Positions 1 through 7,443 of a stretch of 64,000 nucleotides of DNA are shown piece by piece. The notes beneath the pieces were generated by a model that saw only the letters and a list, made by a program, of their open reading frames with translations, was not told the DNA's origin and searched no databases. The stretch is from assembly GCA_012517735.1 (NCBI GenBank), contig JAAYUK010000118.1, positions 1 through 64,000 of the forward strand, written 5' to 3'. This DNA is from Nitrospiraceae bacterium. GTDB taxonomy: Bacteria; Nitrospirota; Thermodesulfovibrionia; Thermodesulfovibrionales; Dissulfurispiraceae. Within the stretch, counting starts at the first letter, position 1. The number at the start of each line of letters is the position of its first letter. The translations under genes and the position numbers were made by a program.

Positions 1-226
1 AGTCCCGGTTGAGGCCGAACCGTGCGCGCAGATTGATGATCGGCACGATCTTTCCCCGAAGATTGATGATGCCTTCCACGCAGTGTTCTGCATTCGGCAG
101 GATCGTGATGGCCCCGATACGGTTGACCTCCTGGATGCGGGTAATGTCCAGGGCGTATTCGCTTTCTCCCAATGCAAAAGTGACCAGTTGCACCAATGCT
201 CCTGTCTCCGATGAAAATGTCGTCAT
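1..226 (-). CDS. cheW: CheW-like chemotaxis coupling protein (partial, C-terminus outside window)
   Basis: This is the N-terminal 75 residues of a CheW-domain protein, which couples chemoreceptors to the kinase CheA in the cytoplasm. The visible sequence has the family pattern: a beta-rich start with LGESEYALDI, then IQEVNRI, then the signature GIINLRGKIVPIINLR. The ATG at 226-224 is preceded by a strong AGGAGG ribosome binding site. A sigma-54 promoter lies at 285-300 and a palindrome at 362-380, so it is probably controlled by an EBP, perhaps the one encoded immediately upstream. The frame runs off the window edge, so length and any fused domain are unknown. Confidence 0.88.
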   Translation of the reverse strand, partial: MTTFSSETGALVQLVTFALGESEYALDITRIQEVNRIGAITILPNAEHCVEGIINLRGKIVPIINLRARFGLNRD

Positions 227-284
227 GCATCCCTCCTCAGCTGCTGAACGATATCTGAATCGTTCGTGAGATCAATGACAGAAC

Positions 285-300
285 AGCAAAATCAGTACCA
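285..300 (-). promoter_or_regulatory. sigma-54 (-24/-12) promoter for cheW
   Basis: On the minus strand the sequence reads TGGTACTGATTTTGCT. The -24 GG and -12 GC are separated by exactly 10 nt, and TTGCT matches the -12 consensus. Transcription would start near 274, about 48 nt before the cheW ATG. Confidence 0.7.
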
Positions 301-361
301 TTTGATAAGCATTGATAAACAAGAAAAAATAAACTTTATGGATGGTCAGCAATATGGATCG

Positions 362-380
362 CCTCCATAGAATATGGAGG
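362..380. promoter_or_regulatory. Candidate enhancer-binding palindrome upstream of the cheW sigma-54 promoter
   Basis: CCTCCATA-GAA-TATGGAGG is a perfect 8-bp inverted repeat lying 62-80 bp upstream of the -24 element, a usual place for an EBP site. A further ATATGGA half-site lies just before it (352-358). No T-run follows on either strand, so an operator is more likely than a terminator. Confidence 0.5.
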
Positions 381-420
381 TGCTCCAGAGTATGCAGAAT
401 AAACCATGGTGAACGGGCTG

Positions 421-1785
421 CTAGTTTTCGAGTTCCTTGGCTTTGGCGAGCATGGTTTTATAGTCAATCTGCAGGAGCGATGCGGCTTTGCTTTTATTGC
501 CTCCGGTTACAGAGAGGGCATGAGCAACGAGTTTCCGCTCCAGCGCCCGGGTGGCCTGATGCAGCGGCAAAACAGTGGTCAGGGCAGGATTTTCGGCTTT
601 GGTGAGTTCAATCAGAAATTCCAGATGGTGTGGCTCAATGATGCCTTCATCGGCGAGAAAAACAGCCCGACGCACGACATTCTTGATTTCACGGACATTG
701 CCGGGCCAGGGATGCGAAAGAAGCTTTGCGACGGCTCGGTCACTCAATCGCACCTTCTTGATAAAATCCCTTTCCGCTTCGCCAAGGAAACGGTTTGCGA
801 AAAAGACGATGTCATCGGGACGCTCGCGCAGGGGAGGGATGCTCAGGCAGAACTCTCCCAGCCTGAAAAACAGATCTTCGCGGAAAACCTTTTCTCTCAC
901 AAGGGTTTTGAGTTGTTTGTTGGATGCTGCGATGATGCGTATGTCGACCGGCACGGGATCGGTGCTCCCCAAGGGATAAATGATTTTCTGTTCAACGGCG
1001 CGAAGGAGTTTTGCCTGAAGCGGCGGACTGACATTCTCAATCTCATCAATGAAAAGCGTGCCGTTGTGTGCTGCCGCGAAATATCCTGTCTTTCTGCTTT
1101 CCGCGCCGGTGAAGGCGCCTTTTTCATATCCGAAGAGTTCACTTTCCGCCAGATGATCCGGAATGGTACCCATGTCTACTGAAACAAACGGTGCTTTTGC
1201 CCGCGCGCTGTGTTCGTGAATGGCGCGGGCAACATGCGTTTTGCCGGTGCCTGTTTCTCCTTCGAGAATGACGGACAGATCCGAAGCAGCCAGTCTGATA
1301 ATGCTCCGGGCAAGGTCTTTTGCCTGCCTGCTGACGCCAAACACTTGGTCAAGGGATGTCTCGACTTCCTCCCGGATGCGCTTCATTTCGCGCTTCAACG
1401 CGCCGAATTCCAGCGCCCGATGTACGACAAGCGAGAGCATGTCAAGATCCAGCGGTTTCAGGAGAAAATCGTATGCCCCTGCCTTGATCGCCTGAACAGC
1501 CGCGGGGATATCGCCGTGAGCCGTTATTACGATGACCGGCACGCTCGCATCAATACGCTGAAGTTCCTCGAGGATGTCCATCCCATCGAGTCCAGGCATG
1601 CGCAGATCAAGCAATACCAGATTCGGCTTCCCCAGGCGGAACTGATTGAGGCCGCTGAGACCCTCCGGTGCACATGATACTGCCAGTCGATCCGCCTTGA
1701 GGCGCTCGCTGAATACAAACCGAACCTGCTCATCATCATCGATGATCAGAACCGCAGGTTGACGGTGCTTCGAAGATTTGTTCAT
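421..1785 (-). CDS. NtrC-family sigma-54-dependent response regulator
   Basis: A 454-residue response regulator that would activate sigma-54 RNA polymerase after phosphorylation. Receiver: acidic pocket IIDDDE, phospho-acceptor Asp60 in LLDLRMPG, Lys in FLLKPL. AAA+ domain: Walker A GETGTGKT, sigma-54 contact loop GAFTGA, Walker B FIDEIE. The last ~45 residues are a Fis-type helix-turn-helix. It is clearly paralogous to the EBP at 4550-5896. No complete kinase gene is adjacent: the upstream neighbour on the same strand is a PAS protein lacking a kinase domain, with a dispersed repeat between them. Downstream is the sigma-54 promoter of cheW, a plausible target. The ATG at 1785 has an AAGGGAG ribosome binding site. 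Confidence 0.93.
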   Translation of the reverse strand: MNKSSKHRQPAVLIIDDDEQVRFVFSERLKADRLAVSCAPEGLSGLNQFRLGKPNLVLLDLRMPGLDGMDILEELQRIDASVPVIVITAHGDIPAAVQAIKAGAYDFLLKPLDLDMLSLVVHRALEFGALKREMKRIREEVETSLDQVFGVSRQAKDLARSIIRLAASDLSVILEGETGTGKTHVARAIHEHSARAKAPFVSVDMGTIPDHLAESELFGYEKGAFTGAESRKTGYFAAAHNGTLFIDEIENVSPPLQAKLLRAVEQKIIYPLGSTDPVPVDIRIIAASNKQLKTLVREKVFREDLFFRLGEFCLSIPPLRERPDDIVFFANRFLGEAERDFIKKVRLSDRAVAKLLSHPWPGNVREIKNVVRRAVFLADEGIIEPHHLEFLIELTKAENPALTTVLPLHQATRALERKLVAHALSVTGGNKSKAASLLQIDYKTMLAKAKELEN

Positions 1786-1857
1786 GGTGCAATCACTCCC
1801 TTGAACATCGCGACCGCTCGTTTCATTGGTACACCCTTACAGTTGCAAGCCGGGACT

Positions 1858-2052
1858 TTAACCCGGAATTGTCATTAGCCTGGCAGAACAGGCAACACCG
1901 CTCATTCTCGGACGGCGTCCAGCCGTCCTCCGAGGTATTCGCCTGGCACCATACATCCTGTATGTGCCGCTTCGCCGAATAAATCCGCTCTGTTGCCAGT
2001 CCTGCCAGGCTTGGAGCGTCATAGGTCGAATCCAATGACGATTTTGGGTTTT
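1858..2052 (-). repeat. Dispersed long imperfect-palindrome repeat, copy 1
   Basis: About 195 bp, in opposite orientation to the related copies at 47044-47281 and 53267-53459. Ends are inverted: one reads AACCC..AAT.GTCATT and the other AATGACAATTCCGGGTT. Just inside, AGCCTGGCAGGACTGGCAAC is mirrored by a GTTGCCTGTTCTGCCAGGCT arm, and the middle carries further short palindromes. It fills most of the 1786-2109 gap. A 70-codon frame across it (1823-2035, minus) contains an AKRHIQ string that is also present in copy 2 and is not treated as a gene. Confidence 0.85.
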
Positions 2053-2109
2053 ATCGTTCCTGCGCGAACAGGGAGCAGGCTGAGCAGCGCAAGTGCCTCC
2101 TTCGGGAAT

Positions 2110-3438
2110 TCAGTTATTGTCACGGCTCGCTCGAAGCGCAGCTTGTGTCTTTTTGAGCTGCTCTTCTGCGTGCTTCTGCTCGGTAATGTCCATGATTGCC
2201 CCAATCAGGCCGGCAATAGTGCCGGTCGAATCCTTGAACGGTGCTTTATGGAAAATGACGCGACGTTTCTCTCCGCGTGCGGTTTGCGCTTCTGATTCGT
2301 ATATCTGAGTACCAGGGTTCTGAAATACCTCAAGATCTTTCGCATGATATGTCTCAGCCAGCTCTTTCGGTGCAATATCGAAAACGCTCTTGCCGACCAG
2401 GGTTTCTTTCTCAGTGCCGAACAGGTCTTCAAATGCTTTGTTGAAGCCGAGATAGCGACCTTCCGTATCCTTGTAAAAAATGGGAACGGGGATTGCATTC
2501 AGCAGCGTTTCGAGAAAAATCTTGCTGGTTTCGAGATCGGTTTCGGTCTTTTTGTGCACGGTAATGTCGCGGGCAATGCCGAGAACGCCGATTACTTTGC
2601 CGGTGTCATCATGCACCGGGGTCTTGATGGTTTCAAACAGGCCATGATAGCCACCGTCCGCAAAGGTCAACCATTCCTCGTTCATGCTTGGCTTGTCCAG
2701 TGCCATTGCCTGACGATCGTGTTCGAGAAAAAAGTCTGCAAGCGCTTTGTCGACAAAATCATAGTCGGTTTTGCCAACAATATCGGCCTGCTTTGCGCCG
2801 AAGAAGCGTTCAAATGCATGATTGCAGGCCAGATAAATGCCATTGGTGTCCTTGAGCCAGACCAGGTCGGGAATCGTCTGGACAAGCGTACGCAGACGAT
2901 GTTCATTTTCGGCAAGGGAAATCTCCGCCTGTTTGCGCACAGAAATGTCCCGGATCATGACTCGGGCAAGATCCCGGAAATTTTCATCCATCAGGGGAAT
3001 CGCCTCGATGCGTACCCAGCAGGTGGTGTCGTCGGCTCGCTGCAGACGGAGTTCGCATGTCTGGGGAAAGTGCGTCGTGAAAAGGGCGCTTTTGAGCGCA
3101 GAAAAATCCGGACGGTCATGCTCGACGACAAACTCGCTGAAAGGACGGTTGACCAATGCAGTGGGAACGCTTCCCAGCAAGGTGGCTGCGCCGACATTGG
3201 CTTTCAGGATTAACCCTCCGCTGTCAATGGTGCAAAACCCGATCGGAGCAAGGTCGTATGGATCGATGGACTGTGCCTGACGGAGTTTGTCGCACTCCGC
3301 CTCAAGTGTTGCGGTATGGTTGAGCAGTTCCCGAACAAGCATGCGCATTTCTTCGGGAGGGGAAGCAGTATTGAGCATTTTTTCAGCACGAAGACGCAGC
3401 TCTGAAGAAGTTGCTGTCAAAGCGTTGTGATCCGGCAT
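2110..3438 (-). CDS. Triple-PAS sensory protein without output domain (probably truncated kinase)
   Basis: A 442-residue cytoplasmic protein starting at the ATG at 3438, chosen because a G-rich ribosome binding site precedes it; the frame is open further upstream but without family resemblance. Three PAS domains follow a helical N-terminus. They begin near APIGFCTIDSGG, IPDLVWLKDTNG and IPVPIFYKDTEG, and PAS2 and PAS3 are each followed by a PAC-like DIT motif. The protein ends with the coiled linker AEEQLKKTQAALRAS, the stretch that normally leads into a histidine-kinase dimerisation domain, and then stops. Repeat copy 1 starts 57 bp beyond the stop codon and an NtrC-type regulator follows. 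I infer a former kinase-regulator pair whose kinase was lost. A deliberate PAS-only sensor is the alternative. Confidence 0.82.
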   Translation of the reverse strand: MPDHNALTATSSELRLRAEKMLNTASPPEEMRMLVRELLNHTATLEAECDKLRQAQSIDPYDLAPIGFCTIDSGGLILKANVGAATLLGSVPTALVNRPFSEFVVEHDRPDFSALKSALFTTHFPQTCELRLQRADDTTCWVRIEAIPLMDENFRDLARVMIRDISVRKQAEISLAENEHRLRTLVQTIPDLVWLKDTNGIYLACNHAFERFFGAKQADIVGKTDYDFVDKALADFFLEHDRQAMALDKPSMNEEWLTFADGGYHGLFETIKTPVHDDTGKVIGVLGIARDITVHKKTETDLETSKIFLETLLNAIPVPIFYKDTEGRYLGFNKAFEDLFGTEKETLVGKSVFDIAPKELAETYHAKDLEVFQNPGTQIYESEAQTARGEKRRVIFHKAPFKDSTGTIAGLIGAIMDITEQKHAEEQLKKTQAALRASRDNN

Positions 3439-3533
3439 CCGCCCCCCCCTTTGCAGGATGCTTCTGGTAGTGCGAATCATCCTGCTTTTTCTTTCATTAT
3501 ACTCGACAATTGCGGCAGTGGGCGAATAAAGAG

Positions 3534-3572
3534 AGCGGGCTGCCGGCTCGTGCCGGAGACCGGCAACCCGCT
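3534..3572 (-). terminator. Hairpin terminator after the small Cys-rich gene
   Basis: A 13-bp stem (one G.T pair), AGCGGGTTGCCGG against CCGGCAGCCCGCT on the minus strand, lies just past the stop of the 3581-3886 gene. The following tract CTCTTTATTC is only weakly T-rich. Confidence 0.5.
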
Positions 3573-3580
3573 GATGAGGG

Positions 3581-3886
3581 CTATGAGTAGATCCTCCGCT
3601 CATGGGGAACAAAAAAGAACGGTTCGTTTTCGCGAAGGGCGCAGTCTTTCGTCGCTGCGGGTTCAGCACATCCGAGGCAGGGACCTGCATAGTCCGCCAC
3701 CTGGCCGGCGCGGCTGAATTTCTGGTATACGCTGCACGATTCAAAGTGCGAGCCGCAATGATCTACCACGGATGCCAGCGACATGTTGTGCATGTTGGTG
3801 CTGAGGCATCCTCCGTAATGTTCGCTGAAAAACGGGCAGAGCATCGTCTGTCCGTTTTTTTTCCTGGTTGTCCTGATTGCTTTCAT
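3581..3886 (-). CDS. Small cysteine-rich protein of unknown function
   Basis: A 101-residue protein starting at the ATG at 3886 behind GGAGA. Its core reads MLCPFFSEHYGGC, then a segment with SLASVVDHC, then SHFESCSVYQKF. This C..C...C...C spacing resembles small metal- or Fe-S-binding proteins found near signalling genes in anaerobic bacteria; that comparison is from memory. A second CLGC pair and one further Cys follow. It lies 17 nt downstream of the receiver at 3904-4356 and probably shares its sigma-54 promoter. I cannot assign a function. Confidence 0.7.
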   Translation of the reverse strand: MKAIRTTRKKNGQTMLCPFFSEHYGGCLSTNMHNMSLASVVDHCGSHFESCSVYQKFSRAGQVADYAGPCLGCAEPAATKDCALRENEPFFFVPHERRIYS

Positions 3887-3903
3887 GGGTGTTCTCCGGC
3901 GGT

Positions 3904-4356
3904 TCAGTTGTTTGACAGGCGCTGAGCCGTTTTGGCCCGCTTTTTTTGAGGGGCTGTTTTTTTTGCAGCAAGCGAGCTCTGCGTCCTGAGCTTTTTGGTG
4001 ATGGTTTTCTGCATGTCGGCTGCGGAAAAGATGTTTTCGAGAAACTCGTGGTGTCCGCTGTTGAGCATTTCGAGCACGAACGATTTGTCGGTGAACCCCC
4101 CAACGGTCAGCATCGGAACGTTCAGTTTCCGGAACTTGAGCATGTCGGCCAGTTGCTGGGTATCGAGCCCCGGCAGATGGGTATCCACAAACATCAGATC
4201 GTACGAGCGCTTTCTGGTTTGTGAGTTGAACAAAAGGGCCAGCGCCTGCTCGGTGGTTGACGCCGAACTGACGGTATAGCCGGCATTGCGCAGCATGAAC
4301 GCCGCAACATGCCGAAAATAAGGCTCATGGTCGACAATGAGAATATGTCGTTTCAT
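3904..4356 (-). CDS. Stand-alone receiver protein with degenerate active site
   Basis: A 150-residue single receiver domain with a basic Lys/Arg-rich tail (AAKKTAPQKKRAK). The phospho-acceptor Asp58 (FVDTHLPG) and Thr84 are present. The acidic pair is DH rather than DD or DE. The invariant Lys of FLxKPF is replaced: here the motif is FLENIF, so Asn108 and Ile109 stand where Lys-Pro is expected. Such receivers often signal without normal phosphorylation. It lies directly downstream of a sigma-54 promoter (4395-4410) and upstream of the small Cys-rich gene, with which it likely forms an operon. Confidence 0.85.
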   Translation of the reverse strand: MKRHILIVDHEPYFRHVAAFMLRNAGYTVSSASTTEQALALLFNSQTRKRSYDLMFVDTHLPGLDTQQLADMLKFRKLNVPMLTVGGFTDKSFVLEMLNSGHHEFLENIFSAADMQKTITKKLRTQSSLAAKKTAPQKKRAKTAQRLSNN

Positions 4357-4394
4357 GGGTATCCTTTCACGAATGAAAAATCAGATAGGTGATT

Positions 4395-4410
4395 AGCAAA
4401 ATGAATGCCA
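4395..4410 (-). promoter_or_regulatory. sigma-54 promoter for the degenerate receiver gene
   Basis: The minus strand reads TGGCATTCATTTTGCT, with GG and GC 10 nt apart, a near-consensus -24/-12 promoter. The start point would be near 4384, about 28 nt before the ATG at 4356. Confidence 0.8.
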
Positions 4411-4462
4411 CATGATAAGTTATTGAAACGTCTGATGATGTGATTGGTGGGAAAGGAGATGT

Positions 4463-4500
4463 CTATGGCAAAATGCCAATATATGGGAAAAATGCCATAG
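4463..4500. promoter_or_regulatory. Candidate enhancer-binding sites for the 4395-4410 promoter
   Basis: TGGCA-AAA-TGCCA is a perfect dyad at 4466-4478. A wider pair, CTATGGCA (4463-4470) and TGCCATAG (4493-4500), brackets it. They lie about 55-90 bp upstream of the -24 element, between the EBP gene 4550-5896 and its likely target. Confidence 0.6.
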
Positions 4501-4549
4501 GAAAAAGATGTGTGCAGGACATCGCGAGACTCATGCTTCTGCCCGCAGG

Positions 4550-5896
4550 TTATATCCCGAACTCTTTGATTTTCCTAAGAAGTGTTTTGTAGTCGATTTT
4601 GAGAAGCGCGGCCGCCCGCGTTTTTTTCCCTCCGACAAGTTCGAGGGCGCGACGAATGGCTGCTTTTTCCGCATCCTTGATTGATAAGGCGGGTCCTTCC
4701 ATCGGTTGGTGCGACGTGTTTTCCATGGAAAGGATCACCCGAAGGTTTTCCGCGTTGATTCTGCCGTCATGGCTGAGGAGGACTGCCCGGCGGATGACAT
4801 TTTTCAGTTGTCTCAGATTGCCGGGCCACGGATAGTCGGTCAGCACCGGCACCGCGTCGGGTGCCAGTTCTCCCACCTGCTTGGACAGTTCCGTGCAGGT
4901 CTCGATCAGAAATTTTCTGCCGAAAAAGACAATGTCTTCGGGGCGCTCCCGCAGCGGCGGGAGGTGAATGACAAATTCGCCGAGACGGAAGAGCAGATCC
5001 TGGCGGAATGTGCTGTGTGCCGAAGGCTCGGAAAGGTCGCGGTTGGTGGCGCTGATAACCCTGACATCGACCGGAATAGGCTCGGTGCTGCCGATATGGT
5101 AGATACGCTTGTCTTCGATGACGCTGAGCAGTTTGCCCTGGACAAAGAGCGAAATGTTATCCATATCGTCCAGAAATACCGTGCCGCTGTCGGCGATCTC
5201 GAAGTATCCGCGTTTCATGCGGTCCGCACCGGTAAAGGAGCCTTTCTCAAAACCGAAAAGCTCGCTCTCGGCAAGGGTGTCGGGAATGCTGCCGACGGAC
5301 ACTTTGACAAACGGACCGGAGCTTCTCCTGCTGAGACTGTGTATGACATTGGCAAGGTGGGTCTTGCCGGTGCCGGTTTCCCCCTTGATGATGACCGAGT
5401 AGTCGCTCAAGGCGATCTGCTGGAGCTGACTGATGATCCGCCGCATGGCGGAGCTGCTGCCGAGCATGAATTCCAGCGACGACTGATACGCTGCATGAAG
5501 ATCGCGAATGTTTCTTTCGAGGTTCCTTTTTTCGATGGCGCGGCCGATCGTAATGATGAGCCGGTCGAAGTCGGGCGGCTTCGCAATGAAATCGTACGCC
5601 CCCTCCTTGATCGCTTCGACGGCTGACGGGATGTCGCCGTATGCCGTTACAAAGATGACGGGCACTGAGGCGTCGAGCATCTTGATTTCGCGGTGGACAT
5701 CCGTACCGCTGCGGCCGGGGAGATTGACATCCAGCAATACTGCTGAAGGGAGGCTGGACCGGAACGCAGCCAGTGCGGACGCTGCATCATGCGCCGTTAC
5801 TACGTTGTAGCCGTGAATGGCCAGAATTTTGCTGAAGTTTTCCCGGATGAGTTCTTCATCATCGATCAGCAATATGGTTTCGCGATCGCTGTTCAT
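4550..5896 (-). CDS. NtrC-family response regulator with variant GSFTGA loop
   Basis: A 448-residue receiver/AAA+/Fis-HTH protein. Receiver: LIDDEE pocket, phospho-acceptor Asp in LLDVNLPG, Lys in FIAKPP. The AAA+ domain has Walker A GETGTGKT. The sigma-54 contact loop reads GSFTGA rather than GAFTGA, and Walker B reads FLDDMDN, so the usual catalytic Glu is Asp. The C-terminus is a Fis-type HTH (GGKKTRAAALL). Its ATG overlaps the stop of the hybrid kinase upstream (ATGA), making a translationally coupled pair. The sigma-54 promoter and dyads just downstream are its likely target. Confidence 0.93.
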   Translation of the reverse strand: MNSDRETILLIDDEELIRENFSKILAIHGYNVVTAHDAASALAAFRSSLPSAVLLDVNLPGRSGTDVHREIKMLDASVPVIFVTAYGDIPSAVEAIKEGAYDFIAKPPDFDRLIITIGRAIEKRNLERNIRDLHAAYQSSLEFMLGSSSAMRRIISQLQQIALSDYSVIIKGETGTGKTHLANVIHSLSRRSSGPFVKVSVGSIPDTLAESELFGFEKGSFTGADRMKRGYFEIADSGTVFLDDMDNISLFVQGKLLSVIEDKRIYHIGSTEPIPVDVRVISATNRDLSEPSAHSTFRQDLLFRLGEFVIHLPPLRERPEDIVFFGRKFLIETCTELSKQVGELAPDAVPVLTDYPWPGNLRQLKNVIRRAVLLSHDGRINAENLRVILSMENTSHQPMEGPALSIKDAEKAAIRRALELVGGKKTRAAALLKIDYKTLLRKIKEFGI

Positions 5897-7443
5897 GGCC
5901 TCCGAAGCATCACCTGACGCAGTATTTCAATCAATTGATCGATATTGTAGGGCTTTTGGGCGACATGTGCAAATCCGTACTGCCGGTATTCGGCAAGATT
6001 GAACGATTCCGCATACCTGCTTCCGCCGATGACGCAGACCTGCGCATCAAGTTCGAGCAGGGCTTTGAGGCAACCCCTTCCTCCTTCGCGTCCGATCGGG
6101 GAGAGGTCGAGGATTACTGCGTCATACGGGTTGCCGGCGGCAAGCGCGGTTTCATAGGTCCGCACCGCCTGTACGCCGGACGGAACCGGTGTTACGGCAT
6201 GTCCGTACTCCCTCAGGAGGGCAGCTACCGTTTCCCGGACTTGCTTATCCTCTTCAACCAGGAGCAGCGAGGCTTTCCGTTCGGACAGTTCCGGAACCGT
6301 CGCAGGAGCGTCTTCCGGAGCGGCGGGCAAATACAGGTAGACGGTCGTGCCGATCCCCTGTTCCGAAAAGATGTCTATGTGCCCTCCGTGTTTGCTGATA
6401 ATGGCATAGCTGGATGACAGACCAAGGCCGCTGCTTCTCGGCTTGGTCGAAAAAAATGGGTCGAAGATCCGGGGCAGATGCTCCGGGGAGATGCCGATAC
6501 CGGTATCCCGGATGGTTATCAAAACATAGGGGCCGCTCACAAGCGCGTGGTGCTGTCGCTGATCGAGCCGGACGTTCTCGATGGCGATGGAGAGGGTTCC
6601 TCCGGCCGGCATTGCCTGTCGGGCATTCAGCACAATGCTGCTCACGACCTGGGCGATTTGCGAGGCATCGACCCGACAGTGCCACGTGTTGTCCTGCACA
6701 TGGTATGAGGCATGGATGTCCGATCCGAGCAGGGACAGATGTGCCGTGTCGAGCACCAGATCGTCGATCTTCATTGTCTTCAGCGACGGTTCTCCTCCGC
6801 GGGAGAAGGTGAGGAGCCGTGACGTGAGCCCTTTTGCCCGCATGATCTCTTTTTCGGCTTCCCGCAGTTTGGCGACCGCTTCAGGAGACGCAGCAGCATA
6901 ATGCCGGGCAAGCGATATGGAGCTGAGAATGATGGTGAGGGCATTGTTGAAGTCGTGCGCCATGCCGCCTGCCATGTGCGCAAGCGACTCCAGTTTCTGG
7001 GCCTTCTGGAGTTCGTCTTCCATCTGTTTGCGCTCGGTGATGTCATGGAGGGCAATGACACTCATCTTGCTTCCGTCAATCATCGCTACATAGACGGCAA
7101 CGATATGCAGGCTCCCGTTTCGCGTGATGAACTTGCTTTCATAGCAATGGGGTGCCGCTGCGGGATCAATGCGCCTGATGCGATGGTACTTTTCGAGGCG
7201 GGGGCGCTCGGTTTCCGGAACAAAACGGGTCCATTGCATACGACCCTCTATTTCCGAACGCGAATACCCGGCTCTTTGGGCAAATTCAGCGTTTGCCAGC
7301 ACAACCGTCATGTCGTCATCGACAATCAGGGTAGGAACCTTCGATGTTTCGAACGCGACACGATACAGAGCGTCATCCCCATGTATTCGGGGGGCGGGAG
7401 AGGAATATTTTGAGGATCTGCCCACAACGGAGAGTGCAGTCAA
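5893..7443 (-). CDS. Hybrid sensor histidine kinase (PAS-HisKA-HATPase-REC)
   Basis: A 516-residue cytoplasmic hybrid kinase. Order: PAS (about 25-140), HisKA with phospho-His in GGMAHDFNNAL, HATPase with N box VLNARQAM, G1 RDTGIGI and G2 SSGLGLSSS, then a C-terminal receiver with Asp in VILDLSPIG and Lys in VAQKPY. No transmembrane segment is seen. The first possible codon is TTG, overlapping the TGA of the diguanylate cyclase upstream (TTGA). No ribosome binding site is evident, so coupling or a slightly later start is possible. The regulator gene follows with a 4-nt overlap, so the two form a cognate pair. Confidence 0.93.
   Translation of the reverse strand: MTALSVVGRSSKYSSPAPRIHGDDALYRVAFETSKVPTLIVDDDMTVVLANAEFAQRAGYSRSEIEGRMQWTRFVPETERPRLEKYHRIRRIDPAAAPHCYESKFITRNGSLHIVAVYVAMIDGSKMSVIALHDITERKQMEDELQKAQKLESLAHMAGGMAHDFNNALTIILSSISLARHYAAASPEAVAKLREAEKEIMRAKGLTSRLLTFSRGGEPSLKTMKIDDLVLDTAHLSLLGSDIHASYHVQDNTWHCRVDASQIAQVVSSIVLNARQAMPAGGTLSIAIENVRLDQRQHHALVSGPYVLITIRDTGIGISPEHLPRIFDPFFSTKPRSSGLGLSSSYAIISKHGGHIDIFSEQGIGTTVYLYLPAAPEDAPATVPELSERKASLLLVEEDKQVRETVAALLREYGHAVTPVPSGVQAVRTYETALAAGNPYDAVILDLSPIGREGGRGCLKALLELDAQVCVIGGSRYAESFNLAEYRQYGFAHVAQKPYNIDQLIEILRQVMLRRP

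Noticed and set aside
1823-2035. 70-codon frame on the minus strand containing AKRHIQ (a related frame exists at 47029-47304)
   Set aside because: It lies within the dispersed repeat and the similarity follows the DNA repeat, not a protein; the frame in copy 2 degenerates after the shared part.
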